Shown here: one piece after another, positions 1-9,658 of the stretch
How the letters are laid out: each line of letters begins with the position of its first letter
Numbering within the stretch: position 1 is the stretch's first letter
Assembly (NCBI GenBank): GCA_010645155.1
Contig: CM021321.1
Coordinates: 6,399,235-6,463,234 of the forward strand
Source of the DNA: Tigriopus japonicus
Taxonomy: Eukaryota; Arthropoda; Copepoda; Harpacticoida; Harpacticidae
Length of the DNA: 64,000 bases
Direction: 5' to 3'
Translations under genes and position numbers: made by a program
The notes under the pieces: model-generated
Seen by the model: the letters and a program-made list of their open reading frames with translations, nothing else
Database searches by the model: none
What the model was told of the DNA's origin: nothing

Positions 1-187
1 AATTTCCTTTGCCACCGATACATCTTTGTCGAATTCCATGACAACTAAACGAGTCGTCAAAAAAAATTATCACGTCGGGGTCACCAATTTAGCGGATTCA
101 AGTAAACAAGTAATTGCCTTTATTCTCTTTCCTTCGATCCTATATATAAAGTTCAAGGAGAGACATAAATGAGCACAGACAAAGTAG

Positions 188-523
188 TTGCTCGAGAGTC
201 GCTACACCGTCGCCCCATTGTTGAAGGGTGCGGTCTCCAAGTTTGAAAAGACTTGGAGAACTTGTGCCTTACCCTTAATTCCCAAAGTGCACTTGGTTGT
301 AGATCATTTGATATATTTTGTGACCAGCCGTTGGAACCAAAACATGCAGTTATTTGACAAACAAGCTAACGAGACTCTACACTCCGAACATGGGAAGACC
401 TGGGATCGATATGCAATGAAAGATATCCCAAAGAATGAAGTCCCAATGGACGAGTCGGGCCAGCTGTTCGACAATTATTTCAGCTGTCGATACTGGAGCC
501 ACTTGTCCGTTTGTGTTAAATAA
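188..523 (+). CDS. Transposon-type protein, C-terminal exon (partial)
   Basis: An open frame of about 111 codons that begins just after an AG (bases 186-187) and ends at a TAA, so it is probably a terminal exon whose earlier exons lie outside the window. The central part has a pattern (I/L-P-K-V-H, then an aromatic-rich stretch, then Q-A-N-E-T-L-H and a T-W-x-x-Y) that I recall from the C-termini of multicopy, mobile-element-encoded proteins of arthropods and cnidarians. No catalytic motif is visible. A SAP-domain coding region begins about 50 bp further on. No ATG opens the frame. The mobile-element reading is inference from the pattern only; it could be an orphan host exon. Confidence 0.45.
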   Translation: MLESRYTVAPLLKGAVSKFEKTWRTCALPLIPKVHLVVDHLIYFVTSRWNQNMQLFDKQANETLHSEHGKTWDRYAMKDIPKNEVPMDESGQLFDNYFSCRYWSHLSVCVK

Positions 524-571
524 AAATAAGAGAGGGACTTGAATCATTTTACCTCGATTTCCTATACACAA

Positions 572-1070
572 ATGAACAAATACGAATTATGGACCGTGGG
601 TCAACTAACCCAAGAGTTAAAAAAGCGCGGAGTGCGTCAACAAGGCCGGAAAGCCTCCCTAGTCGAGCGGTTGAGAGCACTCGATGCCATGAAAACCCAA
701 GATCCAGGACTCTCTTGCTCGACATCTTTCAACAAACCAAAAATTACGTGGCCAACCGACTTGAATTTCAATTCAGTGACGGAAGAATGTGTGAAACAAC
801 TTCCTAGTCCAACCAAGCGCCAGTTGGAGCATTCTGTTCTTCTACAACAAGGTGAGTGAGTCAAAGAATATAATGAGAAACATTTCACTGCCACAAGTGG
901 TTCCTTATAATTCCACAAGTTAATGGTTGTTCCTAATTTCATAGGACATGACAGACTACCAAACAATGATTTATCTGCCATTCATCAGGGTCAACATTTT
1001 GTTAAGACAAATGTCAAAGCCTTGAGCTTCGCCAATGGAAATGGAAGTAAGACTCGTGTTGATGATGTTT
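572..1070 (+). CDS. SAP-domain protein, 5' exons (possibly transposon-derived)
   Basis: The ATG at 572 opens a frame whose residues 5-40 have the SAP fold signature: W-T-V-x-Q-L, a K-K-R-G turn, then G-R-K-x-x-L-V-E-R-L. SAP modules bind AT-rich DNA. Exon 1 is 572-851, followed by a strong donor (GTGAGT at 852). An acceptor TTTCATAG ends at 944 and exon 2 continues in frame to a TAA near 1068-1070. A second good donor-like GTAAGA lies near 1047, so the stop may be intronic and the true gene longer. SAP followed by further domains is common in multicopy mobile-element proteins, and the neighbour upstream also looks mobile. Function cannot be set beyond probable DNA binding. Confidence 0.5.
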
Positions 1071-1149
1071 AAGAAATGTTGTAAGATGTGTTTTCAATTA
1101 GTATTTTGTAATGTTCAAAAAAATCTTCATAGCCAAACATTTTCAGGAC

Positions 1150-2305
1150 GTATTTTTTCTGACCTGTTCAAGATACTTTGAAAAAGTATCTAGATAAGAT
1201 AGTATTTTCCGCAAAGTATCTAGATAAAGATACTTTAAGATACTTTCCCGAAAAATCCCGAAAAAAGTATCTAGATAAAGATACTTTAAGATGTTTTCCC
1301 GAAAAAAGTATCTAGATAAAGATACTTTAAGATACTTTCCAGAAAAACTATCTAGATAAGATACTTCAAGATACTTTTCACAAAACGTATCTATATAAGA
1401 TACTTCTTGATACTTTTCTTCATTATGCATAATGTCAAATTATTTGTGCATTATGCACATTGAAAGTGGATGCATTATACATGTCAAGACTTGAGAGTGG
1501 ACGCATTATGCACACTGAGAGTGGATGCATTATGCACCCTTCCTCAAAGGGGATAATGAATGCATCCTCAGATTCCTCACTCAATGTGCATAATGTTTCC
1601 ACTCTCAAGTCTCAACATGCATAATGTATCCACTTTTAATGTACATAATGCACAAGTAATTTGACATTATGCATTATCAAGAAAAGTATCTAGAAGTATC
1701 TTATCTAGATACTTTTTGGGAAAATGCATAATGCATACTAAACAATGCATAATGGATGCTTTAACACAAAAGATTGAGAGAACACATTATCTAGATAAAG
1801 ATAGTTCAAGATAGTTTTGCAAAAAAGTATCTAGATAAAGATATTTCAAGATAGTTTTCCGAAAAAAGTATCTAGATAAAGATACTTTAAGACTCTTTCC
1901 TGAAAAAAGTATCTAAATAAAGATAGTGTAAGATACTTTCCCGAAAAAAGTATCTAGATAAAGATACTTTAAGATACTTTCCCGAAAAAAGTATCTGGAT
2001 AAAGATAAAACATTAACTATCTTTTATCTTTATCTTTATCTTTTATCTAGATAAGATAATTGAACAAGTCTGTATTTTTTCTGGTATGGTCAGCGCATCG
2101 ATGAGAAAAAAGGTGTCGTANAAGATACTTTCCCGAAAAAAAGTATCTAGATAAAGATAGTTTAAGATACTTTCCCGAAAAAAGTATCTAGATAAAGATA
2201 CTTTAAGATACTTTCCCAAAAAAAGTATCTAGATAAATATAAAAGATAAACTATCTTTTATCTTTATCTTTTATCTAGATAAGATAATTGAACAGGTCTG
2301 AAAAG
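1150..2305. repeat. Foldback-type repeat element with tandem TATCTAGATA units
   Basis: About 1.15 kb of nested repeats with no coding potential. The two ends are inverted copies: TCTGACCTGTTCAA near 1157 and TTGAACAGGTCTGA near 2288. Inside are runs of a roughly 40-bp unit built from AAGTATCTAGATAAAGATAC followed by TTTAAGATACTTTCCCG, at 1170-1420, 1685-1990 and 2120-2235. Between about 1425 and 1680 two blocks rich in GCATTATGCA face each other as an inverted pair around 1550. A second internal copy of the right end lies at 2035-2070. One undetermined base (N) is at 2121. I see no clear target duplication. Confidence 0.75.
1425..1682. repeat. Inverted repeat of GCATTATGCA blocks
   Basis: The segment 1431-1530 and the segment 1580-1680 are imperfect reverse complements. 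Both contain CATTATGCACA, an AGTGGATGCATTAT-type block and a CAAGACTTGAGAGTGG block in mirrored order. The centre is close to 1550. As single-stranded DNA or RNA it could form a hairpin of about 100 bp. It is embedded in the larger foldback element. Confidence 0.7.
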
Positions 2306-3101
2306 CATTCATAGGCCTTGGTATTTCATTGGAATTTTATCAAATCAAAAATGGTTGTAAATTGGATTGTTTAACAATAAGTGCAGTAAAACTTTGCGTG
2401 TTGGATCTGAAAGATCTACACTGGAACATATTTGTTCTCGCACTTTCACATTCTAAATAAAAACTATTTGCAATATGTAAGATATTATTGTCAAATTTGG
2501 TGAAAAATGTCAAAGCCAAGAAAGTAATGCTCTTTAAGAATTTGGGGAAAACACCAAATTTCGACAAGGACAAAAATGCAAATAACAGAGCAAAAATGCC
2601 AGAAAAATTAACCAAATTTCGATGAAAACGGCAAAAAATGTCACCCAAAATATTAAAGAATGCAAGAAATTGCAAAAAGTGAAATAAAATGCATTTTTAT
2701 GAAATGTGCAGCCCACTGATAAGAGGGCAGGTTTTTTGTATTGGTAAAATTTATCAATTTGCTTTATACTATAGATAGAAAAGTTTGGAAAAATGCTGCA
2801 CTTTAGTAATATTATGGCAGCCATTGATCAGCTCTCTGTGAAAATTGTCCTCCAAAACAAAATGTATCTCGAACCTCTGTTTTTCCAACGTTGAAAGGGC
2901 CAAAGGAATACTGAAAAAACAATATCTTTTTCACCCGTTAATAGTGTGCTTGTCCGAGTTCCAAAACAAGACGATATCTCGTAATTTAGAATTAAAGCTT
3001 CAGAGCCCACCACTCACACTAAGCAGACAAGTTAGGGCTAAAACTTCTGATGAGGAATAAAAGAACGGACCAATATGCCATCAAACGCACAGGATAAGCG
3101 A
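2306..3101. other. Non-coding stretch
   Basis: AT-rich sequence between the foldback repeat and the 3' end of the selenoprotein K gene. Short open frames occur on both strands but show no domain, codon pattern or splice structure that I recognise. I see no gene here. Confidence 0.5.
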
Positions 3102-3107
3102 TTTATT
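3102..3107 (-). terminator. Poly(A) signal of selenoprotein K
   Basis: TTTATT on the plus strand reads AATAAA on the minus strand, about 390 nt downstream of the selenoprotein K stop. This gives a 3'UTR long enough to hold the SECIS element that Sec insertion needs. The assignment is inferred from position. Confidence 0.5.
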
Positions 3108-3495
3108 GTCCAATCAATCATTTATATCATGTTCTCTTTCAACACAATGCATAGACGTCACTCTGGCACAATTAGAGATCTGTCCGTAAATTCATTCAAC
3201 CACTAATCGGTAACACTGAGACCATTTTCCAATATCTCATCTGACAGTTTCATTTTCATTCGAATGGGTTTTCCGCTCATGAGTCAATCATCCGGGTTTA
3301 TCCGTCCCCTCGAGGGAATGTGATCCATTCTTTTCTCGTGGGACACCATGAATTGGCACCGGCCAACGCCCTTCTATCAACTCATTGGCGAAAAACGAGG
3401 TGGTCAAAAAGAGCCTCACTCTTCATTCCATTCAATCAATCAATCGAGCTTCTCAAAAAGATGCCCGACTGTCGATGAAGAACGAAAAGTGAGGC

Positions 3496-3780
3496 TTAAC
3501 CTCATCCTCCGCCTCTCATGGGCGGAGCACTCGGTCCACCGCCAGAGGCGGGTCCAAATCCGCCGAATCTTCGTCTTGGACCCGAAGGAGGCGGTCCTCG
3601 ACCGCCATTGGCTCGATAATCCGTGGAATAACCCGTGCCTTTCTTGGTCAGATCGGGGTTGAAAAGGGTTTGGAAAAAGAGACTCAGGAACGTGATCACG
3701 CCCCAAAAGCCATCGGTGAGGGTGGCTAGGCCAAAGGGGCGGGACTGGAGCACACGCCCCTGACTGTCGATGTAGACCAT
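3496..3780 (-). CDS. SELENOK: Selenoprotein K (Sec codon UGA at 3502-3504)
   Basis: A small ER membrane protein that, in animals, binds p97/VCP and Derlins in ER-associated degradation and supports DHHC6 palmitoylation. The reading frame starts MVYIDSQGRVLQSR, close to the family N-terminus, then has one hydrophobic segment (about residues 24-42, containing FWGVITFLSLFFQTLF), then a Gly/Pro/Arg-rich cytosolic tail ending PPMRGGG. A TGA follows at 3502-3504, then one Gly codon and TAA at 3496-3498. Animal SelK ends in the same GG-Sec-G arrangement, so the TGA is read as selenocysteine, giving 94 residues, the family's usual length. It is a single exon. The required SECIS should lie between about 3100 and 3490; I could not fix it by eye. 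A conventional stop at the TGA would remove only the Sec-Gly tail. Confidence 0.9.
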
Positions 3781-5020
3781 GGCGAAGGGATTCGCTCTCG
3801 AAGATTGGAGATGGTTGGTTAACTGCGTTCTGATCTAAAATGATATGATGTCAAAGTTGTGAAAACGATGAATCAGCTTTCACGTGCGTGGACCAATCAG
3901 AAAAGGCTCAGGGTGACGCTTGTCAAACTTGAATTTGAGCGAGATTTTTATTATTTATGGGAGCAAACAAAATGGGTTTGAATGTATTATTATTAACACT
4001 ACAAATATGGACATTATTAAATAATGACTTATGAGATTTAACTTTAATGAGAATTCAAACTAGCGGTATTTTTGACTTTTTCCGCCTGCTGATATATTTG
4101 AGTTTGCAAGGCGAATTAAGAAAAAGCTCGTGTTTTCCGGGTCAAAGGTCTTAAACATTTGTAACACCTTAGCACTTAAAGTTATTTTGTCATTATTGAA
4201 ATGTCATTCTTAAATGATCAAGTGTGATTTAATAAAAGCCATACGAATGCTAAATGGAGGTAACGTAACATTTTAAATTGTGCACGTAAAAATGCAGTTT
4301 TATTGTTAAATCAAATAATTTGTCATTTATAACATTGCATTAGGCAAATAAGGCTTATTTTATTTTATTTTGGGGTTGAACAAGTAAAAACGTTGCTGTA
4401 ATCTTGACCTTCAGAACGTGTAGACTCTTTTTAGCATCTATAACACCGTTCACTCATTCTTTTTATTCATCTTCAAAATGTCATTGCATAAAATGGCAAA
4501 TCATGAAATATTAAACCTTTCACGTTTGAAGTTAGATACGATATGGACAAAACCTCTCTGACCCCAGATGTGATGATTTAAAGCCGTCTTGAAATAAACA
4601 AAACCCAAACAAATCGTAAAAAAATCCGCAGATTCCAGTCACCTTCTGAGCCTACTGTCACACATTCTTTCGTGGCTGCTGAACAGCTGCTCTCACACAC
4701 ACGCTCACTTTCTGACTGACTGACTTACCTGTGTTCTTAATTCTTGGCAGCCCAAGAAGAGAAGAAAACAGCCCTCTTGGCAGTCAAATTGGCCATAATC
4801 CGCTGAAGTACATACACGCATACGTCGATTGATACACACTCCTCTCTCTCCTGAAACCTCCTTCGAGTCCTTCATTTCGATTGAGGCTTGCTCGTCATCC
4901 TTTTAACCTTGATGGATTGAGTCATTCTGCCGCCATGCACGCTCGAGATTAATAGGGACCCTACACCCACACACCCAGAAACCCACCCAAACTTTAAAGG
5001 CCGCTTCCGGCAGTTCTTGG
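3781..5020. other. Divergent intergenic region, SelK / ARFGEF
   Basis: About 1.2 kb between the start of the minus-strand selenoprotein K gene and the start of the plus-strand ARF-GEF. It should hold both promoters and 5' leaders. CA- and CT-rich short repeats occur around 4690-4735 and 4810-4860, just upstream of the ARF-GEF. I see no open frame of interest and no clear TATA box. Confidence 0.5.
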
Positions 5021-8000
5021 ATGTTGTACGCCGGATCCGCGTGGAAGATGTTGTTCCTGGAAAAGGCCATCGAGACTTTGCTTCAGGACAAGGATGTTAA
5101 ACGAGCCCAATATCAAGAGCTCCGTGAGGCTTGCGAAACGGCCTTGTCGGACCTGAAGGCTCTCCGACCCGCTGTCGGCGAATCACCGTCTGAATCCGGC
5201 TCGGGTACGCCCAATGAGACGCCCATCAAGGCCTCGATCTTGCCCGAATTGGATCCAGCGGCCTTGATTCAAGTGGAACGCGCGTTTCGGCCTTTTGAAT
5301 TGGCTTGTCAGGCCACGAAAAACGCCCGATTGGTCATTTCGGCCTTGGATAGTCTGCAAAAATTGGTGGCTTACGGACATTTGCGGTTTTCGCATACGCC
5401 ATTGCCGCTCACGGTCTCGCCGCAGCATCCTTCTTTGGAGGATCGATTGGTGAATGCCGTGGCCAATGCTTTTAGTGGGCCCCAGACGGATGAACAGATT
5501 CAACTGCAAGTCTTGAAGGCCCTTTTGACCATCTTGACCTCGTCCAATGTGCGCGTGCACGATAATAGCTTGCTCCTGTCCGTGCGCACGTGTTATAATA
5601 TTTATTTGGCCTCGCGGAATATTATCAATCAGACCACGGCCAAGGCCACGCTCAGCCAGATTCTCAATTATGTGTTCAGTGTCATGGAATCGGCCTCGGC
5701 CGTGCAATTACCTTACTATCCTTTGCCCGAGCATCCCGAGGCTGAGGCTCGATGGATGGTGGTGCCTATTTTGTGGGACTTGGCTGATAATTTGGTCCAA
5801 CGCGAGTTCTTCTCGCCCGAAATCTATCGGAATATGATGCAACGCGACGCTTATCTCGTGTTCAGATCCCTGTGTAAACTGTCCATGAAGCCTTTGCCCG
5901 AGGGAGCACCCGATCCCAAGTCCCACGAACTCCGATCCAAGATTCTGTCCTTGGAGCTTTTGTTGAGTATTCTACAGAACAGCGGGTACGCCTTCCAACA
6001 TAACGATATCTTTGTGTCAGCTATCAAATCGTATTTGTGCGTGGCCTTGTCTCAGAATGGTGTGTCCAATGTGAGTGAGGTCTTTGAGCTCTCACTGGCT
6101 TTGTTCATCTCCCTCCTGACCAAATATCGGGTGCATCTCAAGCCTCAAATCGAGATCTTTTTCAAAGAGATCTGTTTGAACATCTTAGAGGCCTCTAGCT
6201 CATCCTTTGAGCAAAAATGGATGGTGGTACAAGGGATCGGCAACATTTGTCATGACGCCCAAATTGTGATCGACATCTTTGTCAACTACGATTGCGATTT
6301 GGAGGCAGCCAACATTTTTGAACGGCTCGTCGACGATTTGTCCAAATTAGCTCAGGGGAAGCAAGCTTATGAGATCGGTGCCACGCCCAATCAGTTGATG
6401 CAGATGCGTATCCGATGCCTTGAGTGTTTGTGCTTTATTTTGAAATGTATGGTGGAGTGGTGCAAGGAGATGTACGTGAACCCACATTTGACCGAGAAGG
6501 AGAACAATCTTGAGAGTGCCGAAAACGAAGAGAGTGAATTGACCTCCGAGGATCCTACCCAATTGGAAAAGGTCAAGCAGAGGAAGTTTATTCTAGAATA
6601 CGGCATTAAGTTGTTCTCTCACAAGCCCGGAAAAGGCATAAAGTATCTCATGGATAATGACATTGTGGGCAAAAGTGACAAGGACGTGGCCATATTCCTC
6701 CATAAAGAGTGCAACCGACTCGATAAAACCGCAGCGGGCGAATACTTGGGTGAATTGGAGAACAAGGAGCTGATGTATCACTACGTGGACGAAATCAACT
6801 TCGCCGACATGGACTTTGTATCCGCCTTGAGGCTCTTTCTGGGCAATTTCCGTCTTCCCGGTGAGGCCCAAAAAATTGACCGACTTATGGAGAAATTTGC
6901 TAGTCGATACGTGGAGTGCAACCCCACTCAAAAACTATTCAAATCTGCCGATGCGGCCTATGTTCTGGCCTATTCCGTGATCATGCTCACCACCGACCTT
7001 CATAGCTCGAGTGTCAAGAAGAAGATGACAAAGGACGAGTTCTTGAGGAACAATAAAGGCATCAATGATAGTGAGGATATCCCTCCCGAGTATCTGGGAA
7101 AGATCTACGACGAGATCGCTTCCAATGAGATCAAGATGAAAGGCACGTCCTTGGCCAACAACAAGCTAGTCATCACAGATCTGAAACAAAGAACGTTGCT
7201 TTGGAATCGGGAGAGTGAATCCATCTCGCAAACGGCTGGGGCTCTCATGGAGTCCGCTAGTAGTCGATGCGATGCCTTTACCTCAGCCAAACGATTGGAT
7301 CATGTCAAGCCCATGTTCAAACTGATCTGGTCACCACTTTTAGCCACATTTAGTGTGGGGTTGCAATCCACCGATGATATGGTTGTGGTCCAGTTGTGCT
7401 TGGAAGGTATTCGTTGCTGTATTCGATTGGCCAACATCTTCCATTTCACTCTTGAGCGGAACGCGTTCATTCAGGCTTTGGCGAGATTTACTCTTCTCAC
7501 GGAGAACTCCAATGTGAAAGAGATGCGATCAAAAAACATCGAAGCCATCAAGACCCTGATCTCGGTGGCTCATACGGATGGCAACTATTTGGAACACTCC
7601 TGGCTTGATATCATGAAATGCATTTCCCAACTCGAGTATGCCCAACTTTTGGGGTCCCTCTCCACGAACGGATCGGATGGGTCCATAGATCCCAATGCCA
7701 AACTGAACCTCGTCAACGATATGACTAGCGAGGCCAATTCTCAGAGCATCATCGTGGCTGTGGATCGAATTTTTACTGGTTCCAAGAACCTCAACGGCAA
7801 TGCCATTGTCCATTTCTTCACCGCTTTATGTGATGTCTCCAAAGAGGAGATTGGATCCAAACACAATGTGAGGATGTATTCCCTCGTCAAGTTGGTCGAG
7901 ATCAGTTATTACAACATGGAGAGAATCCGACTTGAGTGGTCCAGGATTTGGCACGTGGTGGGAAATCATTTCAATCTAGTGGGTTGCAAAGACGATCAGA

Positions 8001-9658
8001 ACGTGTCCTTTTTTGCGGTGGACTCGCTGAAGCAATTGTCGCTCAAGTTCTTGGAGAAGGGTGAGCTTCAAAACTTCCATTTTCAAAAGGACTTCCTCCG
8101 ACCATTCGAGTTCATCATGAAGAACAACAAATCACCTCAGATCCGAGATATGGTCATCCGATGTCTCTCGCAAATGATTCAGAGCCAGAGCCAGAATATC
8201 AAGTCCGGATGGAAGAACTTCTTTGCCACTTTTGGTCTGGCTGCCAGTGATGATATCGAGTCTATCGTGGCCTTGAGTCATCAGACCACCCAAAGGATTG
8301 TGACTAAATTGATCAGTGACAACAAGGCCGTGTTGAAAGAGTCTTTTCAGGACTGTGTCAAATGTCTCTCGGAGTTCGCTTGCAACCAGATGCTTCAAGA
8401 TGTGGCCATGGAGTCGTTGCAGCTCATCCGAAAATGTGCCGAATTCGTCAACAATCATCAAGAGCAATTCGAAAACTTCCCAGGACCACGTCTATCGAGT
8501 TCTCAGGTAAACGGAGACCAGGATGAGCATGCCATAGCTCGTGGCAATGTCTGGATCCGGGGATGGTTCCCAGTTTTGTTCGAATTGTCGTGCGTGATCA
8601 ACAAGAGTAAGCTCGATATTCGAACCAGAAGTTTAACCATCCTCTTCGATATTGTAAAGCAACATGGCCAATCCTTCGAAGAAAACTGGTGGCGAGATCT
8701 CTATCAAGTCTTGTTCCGGATTTTCGAAGTAGGCAAATTCGATTTGAACGATCTGTCCTTGAGAGATCATCGCGAGTGGATCGATACCACCTGTAATCAC
8801 GCTCTATACGCCATGACTGATGTGTTCAGCGAGTTCTATGACGTTCTAGTTCGGGTGGTGCTCACCGATCTTCTAAGTCAGTATCAATGGTGCATCCAAC
8901 AACCCAATGAGCAGCTCTCGAAATCGGCCATTTCTTGCTTTCAAACCTTAGTTGCTACGAATCAGAACCGCATGGACCAACGCACTTTTGCACTCATCAT
9001 CTCGTTCTTATCCGAAACCATCAAGGAGACCTCTGTGATTGTCTATCAAGACGGAGATATCGTCAACGGTCGAGTTCACGTTCATTTGGACGTGCTTGAA
9101 GTCTCCATGAACGTGCTCACATCCACGGATTACGGGCAAGCTATGGAGGAAGGTCATCTGTGGTTTGAGATCCTCATTCCAGAGCATTTTGAAGTGCTGA
9201 AAAAGTTGCTACGAAGCCTGGAGCAGTCGTTCAATGAGTCCAAAACCGTCCTGGAGGAAACGCCCATGGGATCTCGGAAGCGTGATGTGTCTATTGTGGT
9301 GAAACAAGAGACCAAGGCTGCCGAATGTCTACTCTCGATTTTGATCGAGCTTTGTACCTCTAATCTGCCCATGGAGTACCAGAAATCGTTGGAGAAATAT
9401 TTCATCGGTTTCTTGGTAGATGTGTTGGGCTATTTCCTGTCCATGACCGCCAAAACTCAACAAGAACAATGGGATCGCATGTTGAGCTCGATCTCGGGAC
9501 AAGTGTTGGCGTTTGAAGAGTCCATGTTCCTCTCGGTGATGCCCTGTTTATACAATCTAATATGTGATATTCTTAGCATTGGGGTTTCGAAAGAATTCCG
9601 CAGTGTGGCGTGTCAATTGCTGAAACGAATCGGTTCCCTCTATGACATTCCGAAATAG
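5021..9658 (+). CDS. ARFGEF1/2-like: BIG-type ARF guanine nucleotide exchange factor
   Basis: A Sec7-family exchange factor that loads GTP on ARF GTPases at the trans-Golgi network and endosomes (human BIG1/BIG2, fly Sec71). All 1545 codons lie in one exon. The N-terminal DCB region opens with MLFLEKAIETLL-type sequence at Met10. The HUS box N-Y-D-C-D is at residues 422-426. The Sec7 domain spans roughly 514-710 and contains FRLPGEAQKIDR with the catalytic glutamate at residue 615. HDS regions fill the C-terminal half, including DCVKCLSEFACN. The length is somewhat under the vertebrate proteins (about 1,800) and close to insect ones. The ATG at 5021 is the first in frame, but Met10 aligns equally well with the family. 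AATAAA at 9812-9817 is the likely poly(A) signal. Confidence 0.93.
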   Translation: MLYAGSAWKMLFLEKAIETLLQDKDVKRAQYQELREACETALSDLKALRPAVGESPSESGSGTPNETPIKASILPELDPAALIQVERAFRPFELACQATKNARLVISALDSLQKLVAYGHLRFSHTPLPLTVSPQHPSLEDRLVNAVANAFSGPQTDEQIQLQVLKALLTILTSSNVRVHDNSLLLSVRTCYNIYLASRNIINQTTAKATLSQILNYVFSVMESASAVQLPYYPLPEHPEAEARWMVVPILWDLADNLVQREFFSPEIYRNMMQRDAYLVFRSLCKLSMKPLPEGAPDPKSHELRSKILSLELLLSILQNSGYAFQHNDIFVSAIKSYLCVALSQNGVSNVSEVFELSLALFISLLTKYRVHLKPQIEIFFKEICLNILEASSSSFEQKWMVVQGIGNICHDAQIVIDIFVNYDCDLEAANIFERLVDDLSKLAQGKQAYEIGATPNQLMQMRIRCLECLCFILKCMVEWCKEMYVNPHLTEKENNLESAENEESELTSEDPTQLEKVKQRKFILEYGIKLFSHKPGKGIKYLMDNDIVGKSDKDVAIFLHKECNRLDKTAAGEYLGELENKELMYHYVDEINFADMDFVSALRLFLGNFRLPGEAQKIDRLMEKFASRYVECNPTQKLFKSADAAYVLAYSVIMLTTDLHSSSVKKKMTKDEFLRNNKGINDSEDIPPEYLGKIYDEIASNEIKMKGTSLANNKLVITDLKQRTLLWNRESESISQTAGALMESASSRCDAFTSAKRLDHVKPMFKLIWSPLLATFSVGLQSTDDMVVVQLCLEGIRCCIRLANIFHFTLERNAFIQALARFTLLTENSNVKEMRSKNIEAIKTLISVAHTDGNYLEHSWLDIMKCISQLEYAQLLGSLSTNGSDGSIDPNAKLNLVNDMTSEANSQSIIVAVDRIFTGSKNLNGNAIVHFFTALCDVSKEEIGSKHNVRMYSLVKLVEISYYNMERIRLEWSRIWHVVGNHFNLVGCKDDQNVSFFAVDSLKQLSLKFLEKGELQNFHFQKDFLRPFEFIMKNNKSPQIRDMVIRCLSQMIQSQSQNIKSGWKNFFATFGLAASDDIESIVALSHQTTQRIVTKLISDNKAVLKESFQDCVKCLSEFACNQMLQDVAMESLQLIRKCAEFVNNHQEQFENFPGPRLSSSQVNGDQDEHAIARGNVWIRGWFPVLFELSCVINKSKLDIRTRSLTILFDIVKQHGQSFEENWWRDLYQVLFRIFEVGKFDLNDLSLRDHREWIDTTCNHALYAMTDVFSEFYDVLVRVVLTDLLSQYQWCIQQPNEQLSKSAISCFQTLVATNQNRMDQRTFALIISFLSETIKETSVIVYQDGDIVNGRVHVHLDVLEVSMNVLTSTDYGQAMEEGHLWFEILIPEHFEVLKKLLRSLEQSFNESKTVLEETPMGSRKRDVSIVVKQETKAAECLLSILIELCTSNLPMEYQKSLEKYFIGFLVDVLGYFLSMTAKTQQEQWDRMLSSISGQVLAFEESMFLSVMPCLYNLICDILSIGVSKEFRSVACQLLKRIGSLYDIPK

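Noticed and set aside
1150..2300. Regular repeats resembling a CRISPR array
   Set aside because: No unique spacers, units are variable and inverted, and the surrounding genes are animal genes with introns.
2340..2824. Overlapping antisense open frames of about 100 codons
   Set aside because: AT-rich, Phe/Leu-heavy translations without domain or splice support; typical chance frames.
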